A stretch of 36,136 nucleotides of DNA from contig NVXL01000018.1 in NCBI GenBank assembly GCA_002746115.1, forward strand, positions 19,087-55,222, given 5' to 3'. Positions 17,901 to 26,411 of this stretch are shown piece by piece (within the stretch, counting starts at the first letter, position 1; every line of letters starts with the position of its first letter). The translations under genes and the position numbers were made by a program. The DNA comes from Alteromonadaceae bacterium (GTDB lineage: Bacteria > Pseudomonadota > Gammaproteobacteria > Pseudomonadales > Cellvibrionaceae). Under the pieces are notes generated by a model. That model saw only the letters and a list, made by a program, of their open reading frames with translations. It had not been told where the DNA came from and did not search any database.

Positions 17901-18929
17901 CTATATCGAGTCGCCGATACAGTAATGTCGCTTACTCAACATTTAGTTAATAGCAAACCGGTCATCTTGACCAACAATATTGGAACCGAATCCGTCTACG
18001 CAGACGAAAGCCGCTTACAACAAATTCTTTATAATCTCATTGGAAATGCAATCAAATTTACCGAAAAAGGCTCGGTAACAATAAGCGCCGAAACTAAAGG
18101 GCAGCATATTTGGATCTCCATTAGCGATACAGGCATCGGGGTTCCCGTGGATAAAGTCACTAAAATTTTCGAAGCCTTTGAGCAAGCCGACGATTCCGAG
18201 AGCCGTCGGCATGGTGGAACAGGTCTTGGTCTTGCCGTTAGCCGACAACTTATCGAGCTACATAAGGGCACGATACACCTTGAGTCAACTCTGGACGAAG
18301 GCTCCACTTTTAGCTTTTCCCTACCTATCACCACTGCCGACACAGAACAATTACAAAGTAATTCAGCACAGGAATATCATGCAAATGAGCAAGTCGCCAT
18401 ACCCTCTCCTTCACGATCATTAATACCAGATGACACTCTCGCGGATACAGAGCCAGTAGTCATTCTCAACTATCACTCAGAAACCCACAATGAGGGCCGG
18501 AAGCATATTCTGATTGTCGATGATGAAGCCATAAACCGACAAGTACTCGTTAATTTACTATCACTTAAAAATTACCGCGTCACACAATGCTGTAATGGTA
18601 AACAAACCCTGCAACTACTTGCAGGCAAGAACGATATTGATCTTATTTTACTTGATGTTATGATGCCCGATATCTCAGGGTTCGATATTTGCAAAAAAAT
18701 ACGCGATAACTATGCGCTGAATGAACTACCGATTTTATTCCTAAGCGCTACAAATCAGATTCAAGATATGCAAGTAGGCTACGACGTTGGCGCCAATGAT
18801 TATTTAAGTAAACCGATAGCAAAAGAGATGCTTTTTGTACGCATTGAAACGCATTTGAAGTTACTAGAAACTTACCAAAAACTGGAAGGTAAAATTGAAG
18901 CACTACAACAAGAAATTAGAGAAAAATAA
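14955..18929 (+). CDS. Hybrid two-component propeller sensor kinase with C-terminal receiver
   Basis: 1324 residues. The start is a TTG at 14955: an in-frame stop at 14928 rules out much upstream extension, no ATG precedes the signal helix, and AAGGGC lies 7 nt upstream. After the signal segment come some 14 propeller repeats (two seven-bladed propellers), a Y_Y_Y domain, a membrane helix, and HisKA with H914 in NTSHELRTPLNG. HATPase_c follows (NLIGNAIKF, DTGIGVP, GTGLGLA), then a receiver with D1189/D1190, phosphoacceptor D1234 and K1286. A ~30-residue coiled-coil-like tail follows the receiver, with no DNA-binding domain, so the output partner must be elsewhere. Such kinases usually sense polysaccharide fragments in the periplasm (family knowledge, mostly from Bacteroidetes). 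Close paralogue of the kinase at 8828, and all catalytic residues are intact. It is convergent with the FG-GAP gene. Confidence 0.93.
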   Translation: MITNTAEINAIIINPIKKPAPKTSNRVLAAGLLTIAIAFALFLAPLATAQSVSTPAQPPSKTPSNTQATEKPHFRFKALASEQLDSIGEQSASAHDHQGFMWFSGSNGLVRYDGYVFKIYKHDSLNPRSLSTNVIHDLLVDRQGRLWVATNLGLNKYNQKTDDFTHYLFSNDTPFTSLSYNAIRCIIQDKNDVFWIGSSGGGIIQFNAETEVFTSLSFTADEKYLNTARIRHLAEDKRGDLWIGTENNGLYRYNPNTETLRHYSTETKGRQALSHNKILSLHPDSNGDIWVGTSGGGLNRFDRKTEEFSYYQQASSTNSNNSNNNSSGLSSNIIWGIQEDQRGNLWIAVDDGGLNLLDRESDTIFSYQHHPGDQNSISNNKARSIYEDRNGGLWIGHYPSGLSKLDRYGSAFISYRHDPANNNSLSHSSVLSVAEDTQSNFWVGTEYGLNYINRKTHKITRYSDIVKTDDLIGNSPILSIAEDDTGDIWIGTWRKGLSRLNRTTQKLTHYSHKTHPSGPKGDDEIWTLLQDKQQRLWIGTQDSGMYLYDHQQDKFTKILIHDKPYTSGRILVFYHDRQGNFWVGSDTALHQYDPEQQSVRHTLYDTLKPEGISNSSIRAISEDHFGNLWIGTWGGGANKLDLKTGKYTTFSSKNGLADNVVTGIIEDKQGFLWFSTSKGLSRFNQKDNSFRNYGKQHGLSSHFFNIPAYLKTKQHELVFGSSNGLIIINPAYIVENQTPPPVVITDFLILNKPVAIGAPNSPLTQAITQTKTLRLDHTESVFSFSFAALNYRLPEKNQYAYKLDGFDKDWNHIGHRRTATYTNLDPGHYVFRVKASNNEGVWNETGRAIDIHILPPWWQTWWAYSLYIVIASALLWLLGYSNWHKKQASNERQVNQRLLQIDSLKDAFLANTSHELRTPLNGIIGLSESLIAGVTGELPEKTISNLQMVVNSGRQLSYLIDDILDFSKLREHKIQLNCQTIYLYRVADTVMSLTQHLVNSKPVILTNNIGTESVYADESRLQQILYNLIGNAIKFTEKGSVTISAETKGQHIWISISDTGIGVPVDKVTKIFEAFEQADDSESRRHGGTGLGLAVSRQLIELHKGTIHLESTLDEGSTFSFSLPITTADTEQLQSNSAQEYHANEQVAIPSPSRSLIPDDTLADTEPVVILNYHSETHNEGRKHILIVDDEAINRQVLVNLLSLKNYRVTQCCNGKQTLQLLAGKNDIDLILLDVMMPDISGFDICKKIRDNYALNELPILFLSATNQIQDMQVGYDVGANDYLSKPIAKEMLFVRIETHLKLLETYQKLEGKIEALQQEIREK

Positions 18930-18953
18930 AACATTTCGCCACTAGAGTAAAAC

Positions 18954-18986
18954 AAAAAAAGGTAGAACAGAAACATCCGCTCTACC
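18954..18986 (-). terminator. Rho-independent terminator of the FG-GAP protein gene
   Basis: GGTAGA at one end pairs with TCTACC at the other, extended by G-T and C-G pairs, around a 10-nt loop. Seven T follow on the minus strand. It sits about 70 nt after the FG-GAP gene stop and between convergent genes. Confidence 0.75.
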
Positions 18987-19056
18987 TCTCTTCACTGTTA
19001 TATCAAGCGAGTTACATCAGCTGATCACCAAAAGGGTATCAAGTCAAGCTGGAGAA

Positions 19057-20691
19057 TTAAAGCCCCCAACCCTCGCCTTCAACCAAAGTCAAAGTGGTGT
19101 TCACCTCAGTAGTTTTAAACCACTCTTTACCGCCTGTGGGCCAATCTATTCGAATCCAAATAGCTTTTTTACTATCGCCTAAGCCAAAATGAATCACTTT
19201 CGAATCACTTGCACCAAATGCCGATCCGGCGTAAATTTCACGCACTTGTGCCATCAACTGTTTTCGGAAGATCGTCGCTCGCGCGCCAATAGCATCTTTA
19301 TTACTTATTGTGCCTTTTAGCTTCAGCTTTAACCAGTTACCGCCATGCTCATTTTCAAGCACAAAGGCCTGACCAGGCACTAAACCGCTATCACTATTAA
19401 TTATAACGTCAATATCACCATCACCATCATAATCGCTCGTCGCAATACCGCTTGCATAATGATCTTGTAGATTTAACGGAAATTCATCTTCCGCATTAAT
19501 AAACCGTGGCGGGTAGCGCTCCTGTGAATTTATAAATAAATGCCCGGGGTTACCAATAGCGCCGATGTAACCTAACTGAGGGACGTTCCCGACCACCATT
19601 AGATCCAACCATCCATCATTATTGAAATCAGCAGCACTTGCTCCCCAACCAAATTCAAAATCAGACAATTGCGCTTCAACTGCATAATTTTTAAAAACGC
19701 CGTGGTGATTAATCAAGAAGGCAGGCAAAGTAGGCGCTGGCCCACCAGTGTTACGGTCATATTTACCCAAATTGGATGAATATAGGTCAATCCAACCATC
19801 ATTATTAAAATCACCAAAAGTCGCACTCATCCAATAGCCTAGAACGTTCGACAACCCACTTTCAATCGAGACATCCGTAAACTGCGCATCGCCGTCATTG
19901 CGATAAAGCTGCATTGGAACAGGCAGGAACTGGATTTCATTACAGTTGCCCACAAACAAATCGACATCACCATCTTTATCGTAATCCGAAAAAGCCGAAA
20001 CACATGCACCAAGACCCGTATCAGTAATACCGGCCACATCGGTGATATCCGTAAACGTCAGGTTGCCGTCATTCAAATACAGCTTACTATGATCTTGGCG
20101 CTGCAACATCAAGTTACCAGGCGCGGAAATAAATATGTCCAAGTCACCATCGTCATCGATATCAGCTGCGGAAGCTGTCAGGTGACTATCCATCGAAATA
20201 CCACTTTGAGCAAAGACATCGGTAAATGTTTTATCGCCATTATTTCGATATAAAGCGATTGGTGTATTACCGTAAGGGTTCATGATATTGCCATCCCCCA
20301 GCACAAGCAGGTCTTGATCCCCATCATTGTCGAAGTCGGCAGCCAATACACCCGCACCGCCCTCGCCTCCGAGTACACCCGCCGCCAAGGTAACGTCAAT
20401 AAAACTTCCATCACCTAAGTTTTCATATAATCCGTTGGCTCCCCCTACGCCATTTGGAAGAAAGACATCATCATCGCCATCATTATCATAATCAAACCAC
20501 GCTGCACCACTTATACCATCACCTCCAAGAGCGAGGGAGTTTCTGTAAAAAGGTATTGCTTGGGAGTTATCCGAGAACATCGGAAGTTCAACAATGTTGT
20601 GATTTGAAGCGGAAGACTGAGCCAAAGCCGGAGTCAGATAGATAAACGGTAAAGTAGAAAGCGCTGAAAGTACTATGCACTTAAATTTCAT
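19057..20691 (-). CDS. Secreted FG-GAP repeat protein with ASPIC/UnbV domain (CRTAC1-like)
   Basis: About 544 residues when started at 20691, which puts a typical signal peptide (MKFKCIVLSALSTLPF... ending in ALAQS) at the N-terminus. A frame start at 20751 would add 20 polar residues. Seven calcium-loop FG-GAP/VCBS repeats are visible (DYDNDGDDD, DFDNDGDQD, DIDDDGDLD, DYDKDGDVD, DFNNDGWID, DFNNDGWLD, DYDGDGDID), matching a seven-bladed propeller that binds Ca2+. The C-terminal ~100 residues (GNWLKLKLKG, HFGLGDS, WPTGGKEWF) form an ASPIC/UnbV domain. Proteins of this type are exported, but their biochemical role is not settled. It has its own terminator at 18954 and is convergent with the hybrid kinase. 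Confidence 0.88.
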   Translation of the reverse strand: MKFKCIVLSALSTLPFIYLTPALAQSSASNHNIVELPMFSDNSQAIPFYRNSLALGGDGISGAAWFDYDNDGDDDVFLPNGVGGANGLYENLGDGSFIDVTLAAGVLGGEGGAGVLAADFDNDGDQDLLVLGDGNIMNPYGNTPIALYRNNGDKTFTDVFAQSGISMDSHLTASAADIDDDGDLDIFISAPGNLMLQRQDHSKLYLNDGNLTFTDITDVAGITDTGLGACVSAFSDYDKDGDVDLFVGNCNEIQFLPVPMQLYRNDGDAQFTDVSIESGLSNVLGYWMSATFGDFNNDGWIDLYSSNLGKYDRNTGGPAPTLPAFLINHHGVFKNYAVEAQLSDFEFGWGASAADFNNDGWLDLMVVGNVPQLGYIGAIGNPGHLFINSQERYPPRFINAEDEFPLNLQDHYASGIATSDYDGDGDIDVIINSDSGLVPGQAFVLENEHGGNWLKLKLKGTISNKDAIGARATIFRKQLMAQVREIYAGSAFGASDSKVIHFGLGDSKKAIWIRIDWPTGGKEWFKTTEVNTTLTLVEGEGWGL

Positions 20692-21138
20692 ATTTTTTTC
20701 CCGGTGACCAACCCTAACAAAAGGGAGGTATTGATTTTTGTAATTCGGCACTTTGTTAACGGCTCACGGCCTAGATCTAAGGCATAACATCAAAGCACTT
20801 CAAATTAGAGCTTTATGCCGCCTACCCTTAAATCCACAGCTTTAAATCCATAGTTTTTTATGTTTTGTTCTTGTCATGTACGTTAACAGTGCTTCGTGTC
20901 GCATTTATCTATTGCATCAAAACACATCGGATACCATGCCTATCGATTGCATACACATCATCAATGAGTTGCACTACAGGAGTTCGATAAACAAGGGGGT
21001 CCAATTGCTAGATGCCACTTGACGACCAATAAGCCCTCAACAGACTTCATCTTTTGGAATAAGTGAAATCCTGCGAGAACCAATAGATCAAACAAGTACA
21101 GCCATTCTTTAATATCGGGCCGTAATTGTCAACGATAA

Positions 21139-21168
21139 TTGGCGCGCCAAGCATGGATAATGGCGCGC
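21139..21168. repeat. GC-rich inverted repeat around an AscI-type palindrome
   Basis: TTGGCGCGCCAA (21139-21150) is a perfect 12-bp palindrome. Its right part GCGCGCCA also pairs with TGGCGCGC at 21161-21168 across 11 nt. No T run follows, so this could be a protein-binding site or a structured RNA element. Confidence 0.4.
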
Positions 21169-21398
21169 ATTAAAACACTTTAATTTGCATATAGCGATTA
21201 ATTCTATATATTATCTTTCGAGAAGCACGGCGAGAGGAAGAGCCTGTTTTTTGACCTTCACTTTGGTTATATTGAATTTGAGACGTAAAAAGACAACATT
21301 CAAACAGGTAACAAAAGATCACCATTTGAATGACAAACTAATTGGGCGGAGGAAGGGGGAGGGATGGCACTTAGGCTGGACTAAGATAGCCACGTGAA

Positions 21399-21448
21399 GA
21401 AGCCGCCGCTCCTAGCTTACTAATGAAGCTAGGAGAAAAATCGGCTTC
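21399..21448. repeat. Compound stem-loop downstream of the 169-residue protein gene
   Basis: The inner stem CTCCTAGCTT/AAGCTAGGAG (10 bp, loop ACTAATG) is enclosed by an outer stem GAAGCCG/CGGCTTC, with a short internal loop between. It ends 15 nt past the stop of the minus-strand gene at 21464. No T run follows the stem on the minus strand, so if it terminates transcription it does so without the usual U tract. Confidence 0.5.
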
Positions 21449-21463
21449 CAGAGAGGATGGCAT

Positions 21464-21973
21464 TTACATCTCAACAGAAAACTCTAACTTACTATACGTG
21501 GAATTTTTCAGAATATGCTCTGGCTTAACAGATTCAAGTATTTCAATTTGATTTCTATAAGCTGATTCTGCTTGAGTATACGAATCCCCCTGGTAAACAA
21601 TATCATCGTTAACATAAACGAATATTGTCTCTAACAAATTGCTACGCATTGAAACCGAAAGCTCCAAGTTACTTGAACGCTCTCTATTTACTGAGAAGTC
21701 ATCGCCACTGTAGCAGGCAAGGTTCTGAACGTGGTCATATGACCCATAAATCTCAGCGATAAACTCATCGCTTTTATTAAATACCCGAAAAGCACATTCA
21801 CCATTAGCGAATCGCTTCACGACAACAAGCTTACTCACATACTGCTCATATAGTTCCGCAATATTTTTTTGTATTCCCAGCAAGTTACCATCTTGAGCAT
21901 CTAAATCTGCTGACATATTTAATACTGCGTATTGCGCTTCAAGACACAATAATTTTTGATGAAAATCGCTCAA
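21464..21973 (-). CDS. Hypothetical 169-residue protein
   Basis: I do not recognise the family. It looks soluble, with a helical N-terminus (residues 5-50, LYEQYVSKLVVVKRF) and a beta-rich remainder (CAFRVFNKSDEFIAEIYGS, LLETIFVYVNDDIVYQGDSY), and no signal peptide or membrane segment. The start is a TTG at 21973: AGGGGG lies 5 nt upstream, a near-perfect ribosome-binding site, which strongly supports both the gene and the start. It stands alone between gene-free stretches, with a compound stem-loop after its stop. Confidence 0.6.
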   Translation of the reverse strand: MSDFHQKLLCLEAQYAVLNMSADLDAQDGNLLGIQKNIAELYEQYVSKLVVVKRFANGECAFRVFNKSDEFIAEIYGSYDHVQNLACYSGDDFSVNRERSSNLELSVSMRSNLLETIFVYVNDDIVYQGDSYTQAESAYRNQIEILESVKPEHILKNSTYSKLEFSVEM

Positions 21974-22420
21974 GTGAACCCCCTAAATATCCTAAACATT
22001 TCTAATAAAAATAACTGTGAAAAATTAAAATACGCCAAGGTTAAGCACTTAACATTAAGCAAAAAATCTTTCAACAAACAAATTCGGGAAAAATCAAACC
22101 CGTTTAATAGCCCTTTCGGATTATTAAGGCCGACATGAAATTCCCGGGTAGTATTTACTAAATAGAAAGTAAGCTAACGTAATCGACAATGATTTATACA
22201 AGCCTTAGAAGACAATCACCTAAACAATCACTTAGTTAACCTTTTGTCGCATAAGAATAATGCCATATTGATTGTACTTTGACTAGGTGAGATCGTATAA
22301 ATTGCGAGCAACAACACAGCAGTACAAAATTCATTCGCACAAATGGCGCACCATTCAACATTGACGTAAAAAAATGGCACGTAAAACAACATTGAGCATA
22401 CGTTAACTAGACTTAGAATG
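21974..22420. other. A/T-rich intergenic region
   Basis: No gene is supported here. It lies between the terminator after the YegD-like gene and the ribosome-binding site of the 169-residue protein gene. The open frame at 22228-22470 overlaps the YegD terminator and is not accepted. Confidence 0.5.
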
Positions 22421-22450
22421 AAAATACCAGCACCAATTATGCGGTGCTGG
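22421..22450 (-). terminator. Rho-independent terminator of the YegD-like gene
   Basis: A perfect 8-bp GC-rich stem CCAGCACC/GGTGCTGG with an 8-nt loop, followed on the minus strand by TATTTTC. It lies about 45 nt past the stop codon of the gene ending at 22493. Confidence 0.7.
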
Positions 22451-22492
22451 CATCTATTATGATGTATCACATTACAAACAAATCAATTCAGA

Positions 22493-23872
22493 TTAGCGGA
22501 AAATCTTGTCCGCCCACTTAGCTAAACCGGCCGCCACACTCCCCAAATAATCGCCATCAACAATGGGAACACCTTTAAATTTTTCCTCGATAACACGGCG
22601 CAGTACCGGAGATTTAGCGCTTCCACCTGTCACGTAGACCAAATCAATCTTACAACCCGCCTGCTTGATTGCCTCTTCCAATAAATCCGTCACCGCTCGC
22701 AAAGGACGCTCAACAGCCTGCTCAAAATAGCTTGCACTAACCTCACGCGTAAGCCCCGGCTCAAGATAGCCGAGATCCACAGCGTGTATCGCCTGCTCAG
22801 ATAACGCAATTTTGCATTGCTCAGCACTACGTGAAAGTTGGTAATTTTGATTATTTTTCTGCAAGGTCTGTAGGCGCCGAATTAACTCAGGGGATTTTGC
22901 ATTGCGAATTAAATCAACGATTTCTTTAGCGCACTTTGCGCTACCAAAATCACCTTGTGCAACAATATCATTTATTTTTGCGGCATTCGCGTAATAGCTT
23001 GAAGGGACCGGAAGACCATTCTTTAAAAAGCTATCTCGCCCCAGCAAAGGCATAAAAGCTTTATAATTTAAATCAATATCAAAGTCATTTCCGCCAACAC
23101 GGACACCGCTATGTGCGATAAAGTCTTTAGAGCGATCATCACAATCGCGATACGAGGGCCCCATCCTGACTATCGAGCAATCCGAGGTGCCTCCGCCAAC
23201 ATCCAGCACCAATACAGTTTTATCTTCCTGTAAGCCTGTTTCAAAATCGATGCCCGCCGCCAAAGGCTCATAGAAAAACTCAACCTCGCGATAACCCGCA
23301 TTTTTTGCCGCACGCGTCAAAATCTCTATCGCCTGCTGATTACTTTGCTCACCGCCAACCCCTTGAAAGTTGATAGGTCGGCCTATCACCGCTTGAGTAA
23401 ACGTCGCCCCCGCATGGGCTTCCGCCGAGCGCTTAGTATGCTGCATCATCAGGGTCACAATATCTTCAAAGAAAGCCACCTGCCCTTGCAATAGGCCACT
23501 GGCACCTAAAAACGACTTTGGGGATTTAACAAACCAGCCCTCCCCTGGGTAATCAATATAGTTTTCAATCGCTTCATTACCCATGAACCAGGTTTGCTCG
23601 TCGTCACGAATACCTAAGTGTTTTTTCGTATTACGGGCGACGTTAAGCGCTTGGCTTCGCTGCTCTGAGAAGGAGGTACTCAATGCGGTATCTTGCGGCA
23701 TATTTTGCAGCACAGCATCGACGATCAAAGTGCGATCTAAGGCATACAAAGTAGAAGGGATAAAGCAGCTGTCGCCGTGAACAGGAAGCAGCTTTGCATC
23801 GCCCTGATCCATCACGCTAATGGCACAATTGGAGGTACCATAATCAAAACCAATAAACATCTCAGCACTCAT
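22493..23872 (-). CDS. yegD: YegD-like Hsp70 family protein
   Basis: 459 residues, close to the family length. An N-terminal actin-type ATPase fold is evident: phosphate-1 motif MFIGFDYGTSNCAISVMD, phosphate-2 VLVLDVGGGTSDCSIV, and the adenosine motif VYVTGGSAKSPVL near the C-terminus. It resembles E. coli YegD, an Hsp70 relative that lacks the peptide-binding domain of DnaK. Its substrate is unknown, and it may act in protein folding or assembly. It lies 75 nt downstream of the PQQ dehydrogenase gene on the same strand, so co-transcription is possible, and has its own terminator. Confidence 0.85.
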   Translation of the reverse strand: MSAEMFIGFDYGTSNCAISVMDQGDAKLLPVHGDSCFIPSTLYALDRTLIVDAVLQNMPQDTALSTSFSEQRSQALNVARNTKKHLGIRDDEQTWFMGNEAIENYIDYPGEGWFVKSPKSFLGASGLLQGQVAFFEDIVTLMMQHTKRSAEAHAGATFTQAVIGRPINFQGVGGEQSNQQAIEILTRAAKNAGYREVEFFYEPLAAGIDFETGLQEDKTVLVLDVGGGTSDCSIVRMGPSYRDCDDRSKDFIAHSGVRVGGNDFDIDLNYKAFMPLLGRDSFLKNGLPVPSSYYANAAKINDIVAQGDFGSAKCAKEIVDLIRNAKSPELIRRLQTLQKNNQNYQLSRSAEQCKIALSEQAIHAVDLGYLEPGLTREVSASYFEQAVERPLRAVTDLLEEAIKQAGCKIDLVYVTGGSAKSPVLRRVIEEKFKGVPIVDGDYLGSVAAGLAKWADKIFR

Positions 23873-23947
23873 ATTAATAGAAAGGCTTACTATATCGCCT
23901 TGTGCTGATTGAATAAAACAGTTTTAAGCATATCTTGAGCTTGCCCC

Positions 23948-26383
23948 TCACATAGCGTCAATCCATTCACCAATCACATCCACCGCCACAGCGTCGATTT
24001 TGTGACTCGCAATTGGTGGCATACGCATATTGTCTAGGGCTTGCATGCGATGCCAAAGCACACTCAAATCCTTACGACCAGGTACTATAATTTTAGCTTC
24101 GTCCATAATCGCATCATCAACAGCCAAAGAGTTCACAGGCTCAAGATTGATCACATTAATCGGCGCGGATGGATCGGTGTAGCGGAAATCTAAACTATTA
24201 GGAAGGGCGTTGCCCGGGTTATGGCAATGCGCACAGTTACTGGCAAGATATGAGCGCGCACGCCGCTCAAGGCTCGCCGAGTCGTCAGTTAAGGCGGCGT
24301 AATGATTTGGGTACTGGCTTGCATCCGACACACCATCAGTGGACAAGTCATCAGTAAATAAACTGTCCGTAAACAGGTTCAGATGATTTAAAGTATTCAG
24401 CTGATTACTGCTGACCCGCTCATCCTGAGCCGATAATGGTGCAAAGGGGTCAACGTTCACACGGTAATCTATTGCACGATTTAATTGTGCTGTACGTAGC
24501 CCCAAAACAAAACCTTGCGAGGCATTATGACAACGACCGCAATCCTCAGGCCCCGGGTACACATAGCGTTGATCAACAAGGCCATTTTCAGTGACGACGC
24601 TTAGAGTCTCCTCAGCCGATGCCCGTAGCAACTGCGCATCTTGTTGCTGCGCATCCCAGCGATAGGTAAACCCTTGCCAGCCAAAATCGGTTTTAAGTAA
24701 TACCCGTGTTTCTAGCGCATGCAACATTTCAGTCGCTGTATTAGCACCAGTATCAGTCGTCTGATCAAGATCGATCGCAAAATGCTTCACCAATACGGCG
24801 CCCAGAGGAAACTCCCAAGCGCCATCCTCATCAAAGGTTATCTGACTCTCATCAGGTAAAATTAACCAGCGCGATTTTACCGTGCCATCGCTCCATAACG
24901 CACTCGTAACATCATAAGGCAGGACGCCAGGAGCGGGGGTTAATGGCGTAAGATAGGTGAAGATACCGGTTTCAGATAACATTTCAGGCACCCCCGTTCC
25001 TGAACCATCGGAAGCTTCGAATTTTTGAATAATTTCTTGAGAGATATTATTAAAATATATTTCATTGTCCACTTCAGCAAATGCGCTAACACTAAAACCA
25101 CCGGCATTGCCAACCACGACATTTTCTGTAACCTGATGCTCAGCGTCTTTACGTAAGGCCCAAATTGTACCTGTCGAAACATCGCCATATATATAGGCAC
25201 CAAAAAGCCGTGGAAAGGCCAGGCCGCGATAGACCAGGCCGCCCGCTATGGCCTGCCCGACGCTATGGTCGTACTCGAAAAATGGCGCTGTAAAAACATC
25301 CGTGCCACGTGTATTCCCGAAGCCCCGGTAAAGTAAACTGCCTTGAAAAACTTTCCAACCGTAATTACGACCTGCACTAACAATATTTAACTCTTCAAAA
25401 TCGCCTTCCCCAACATCACTGCCAATCATATCGCCAGTAAACGGATCAAACGAAAAACGATGCGGATTGCGAAAACCAAATGCCCAGATTTCTTTTTTTA
25501 TCAGCTCTCCCTCCCCTACAACAGTAGGGACTTCTACCGTTTCGTTAACAAAAGGATTATCTGGCGGTATTTGGTAAGGTAAGCCCTGACTGACATCGAT
25601 ACGTAAAATAGCGCCTTTAAAGGTGGTACGGTTTTGAGCATTGTTATCCGGATCTGCTCCCCAAGCACCATCGCCTACGCCAATATATAAATACCCTTCA
25701 TCATCAAAAATAAGATTACCAGCATTATGTACCGCACCCGGCTGGGGAATAATAAGTACGATCTCTTCGCTACTAGCGTCCCCCTGTAAATCATTATCGT
25801 CAAGGCGCTGAAATCTTGAAATTACCGAGCACATATCGCCGCAGCTATCGGCTGGGAGCAAGTCGGGTTTACCCGCATAGGTCAGGTAAAAATAGCCATT
25901 TTGTTGATAATTAGGATCAAAGGTAAGCTTAACTAGGCCTTGCTCATTACCATCAAATACAAGCTGTGAACTCAAATCCATAAAGATTTCACTTCTGGAG
26001 ACTAGTGGGGTATTCTCAACAACACGAATAACACCCGCCTGCTCAACCACAGCAATGTAATTAGTCCCGGGCACCTGAGCGAGATCAACAGGACGGTCAA
26101 AGGTGATGTTTTCAAAGGCATTAACCACCTGAATATCATTCGCCGAGGCGGTTTTACTCGTTAGGGCAAGGCAGTTAGGAGAAAGACGACTGGACAGGGC
26201 GAAGGAGTCGTCCCCGGTAATTATTTGCCCGTCCGATGGACACAGTAGTATCGCTTCAGATTCAGGGTTTGCAACACCTCCGCTGCCGTTGCCACCACAA
26301 GCTAACAGGGCAAGGCAGTATAAGCTAAGCGACATGCCTCGCAAGGCCTGGACAATTCTAGTCAACATAAGCACTATTCCCAT
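23948..26383 (-). CDS. PQQ sugar dehydrogenase fused to a di-heme cytochrome c module, lipoprotein
   Basis: About 811 residues. The N-terminus has a hydrophobic signal ending in a lipobox (LALLAC-GG). Residues ~55-460 form a soluble glucose/sorbosone dehydrogenase-type propeller with PQQ-site landmarks: VHNAGNL, GVGDGAWG, WAFGFRNPHR and DVGEGDFEELN. The C-terminal ~330 residues resemble the SO2930-type di-heme cytochrome, with two heme-binding sites (CGRCH near 623 and CAHCH near 725). It likely oxidises a sugar or alcohol in the periplasm and passes electrons through its own hemes. PQQ synthesis genes are not in the window. The start is ATG at 26383; a TTG at 26386 and an ATG at 26368 (with GGGAA upstream) are alternatives. 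A 14-bp tandem repeat lies in its upstream region. Confidence 0.85.
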   Translation of the reverse strand: MGIVLMLTRIVQALRGMSLSLYCLALLACGGNGSGGVANPESEAILLCPSDGQIITGDDSFALSSRLSPNCLALTSKTASANDIQVVNAFENITFDRPVDLAQVPGTNYIAVVEQAGVIRVVENTPLVSRSEIFMDLSSQLVFDGNEQGLVKLTFDPNYQQNGYFYLTYAGKPDLLPADSCGDMCSVISRFQRLDDNDLQGDASSEEIVLIIPQPGAVHNAGNLIFDDEGYLYIGVGDGAWGADPDNNAQNRTTFKGAILRIDVSQGLPYQIPPDNPFVNETVEVPTVVGEGELIKKEIWAFGFRNPHRFSFDPFTGDMIGSDVGEGDFEELNIVSAGRNYGWKVFQGSLLYRGFGNTRGTDVFTAPFFEYDHSVGQAIAGGLVYRGLAFPRLFGAYIYGDVSTGTIWALRKDAEHQVTENVVVGNAGGFSVSAFAEVDNEIYFNNISQEIIQKFEASDGSGTGVPEMLSETGIFTYLTPLTPAPGVLPYDVTSALWSDGTVKSRWLILPDESQITFDEDGAWEFPLGAVLVKHFAIDLDQTTDTGANTATEMLHALETRVLLKTDFGWQGFTYRWDAQQQDAQLLRASAEETLSVVTENGLVDQRYVYPGPEDCGRCHNASQGFVLGLRTAQLNRAIDYRVNVDPFAPLSAQDERVSSNQLNTLNHLNLFTDSLFTDDLSTDGVSDASQYPNHYAALTDDSASLERRARSYLASNCAHCHNPGNALPNSLDFRYTDPSAPINVINLEPVNSLAVDDAIMDEAKIIVPGRKDLSVLWHRMQALDNMRMPPIASHKIDAVAVDVIGEWIDAM

Positions 26384-26411
26384 CAAAACACGTTTGAGTA
26401 AATCACGCCTG

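Larger units (their letters stand above)
20752..21463. other. Gene-free region with strong inverted repeats
   Basis: No convincing gene is seen; the only open frame of note (21185-21397, plus) is compositionally unconvincing. The region contains a GGCGCGCC-based inverted repeat at 21139-21168 and a compound stem-loop at 21399-21448. The DNA is A/T-rich near 20860-21000. Confidence 0.5.

Noticed and set aside
21185-21397. 70-residue plus-strand open frame in gene-free DNA
   Set aside because: No ribosome-binding site, no recognisable features, and composition as expected by chance.
22228-22470. 80-residue minus-strand open frame with hydrophobic stretches, GTG start
   Set aside because: Its 5' end overlaps the terminator hairpin of the YegD-like gene and no ribosome-binding site precedes the GTG, so a small membrane protein is not supported.
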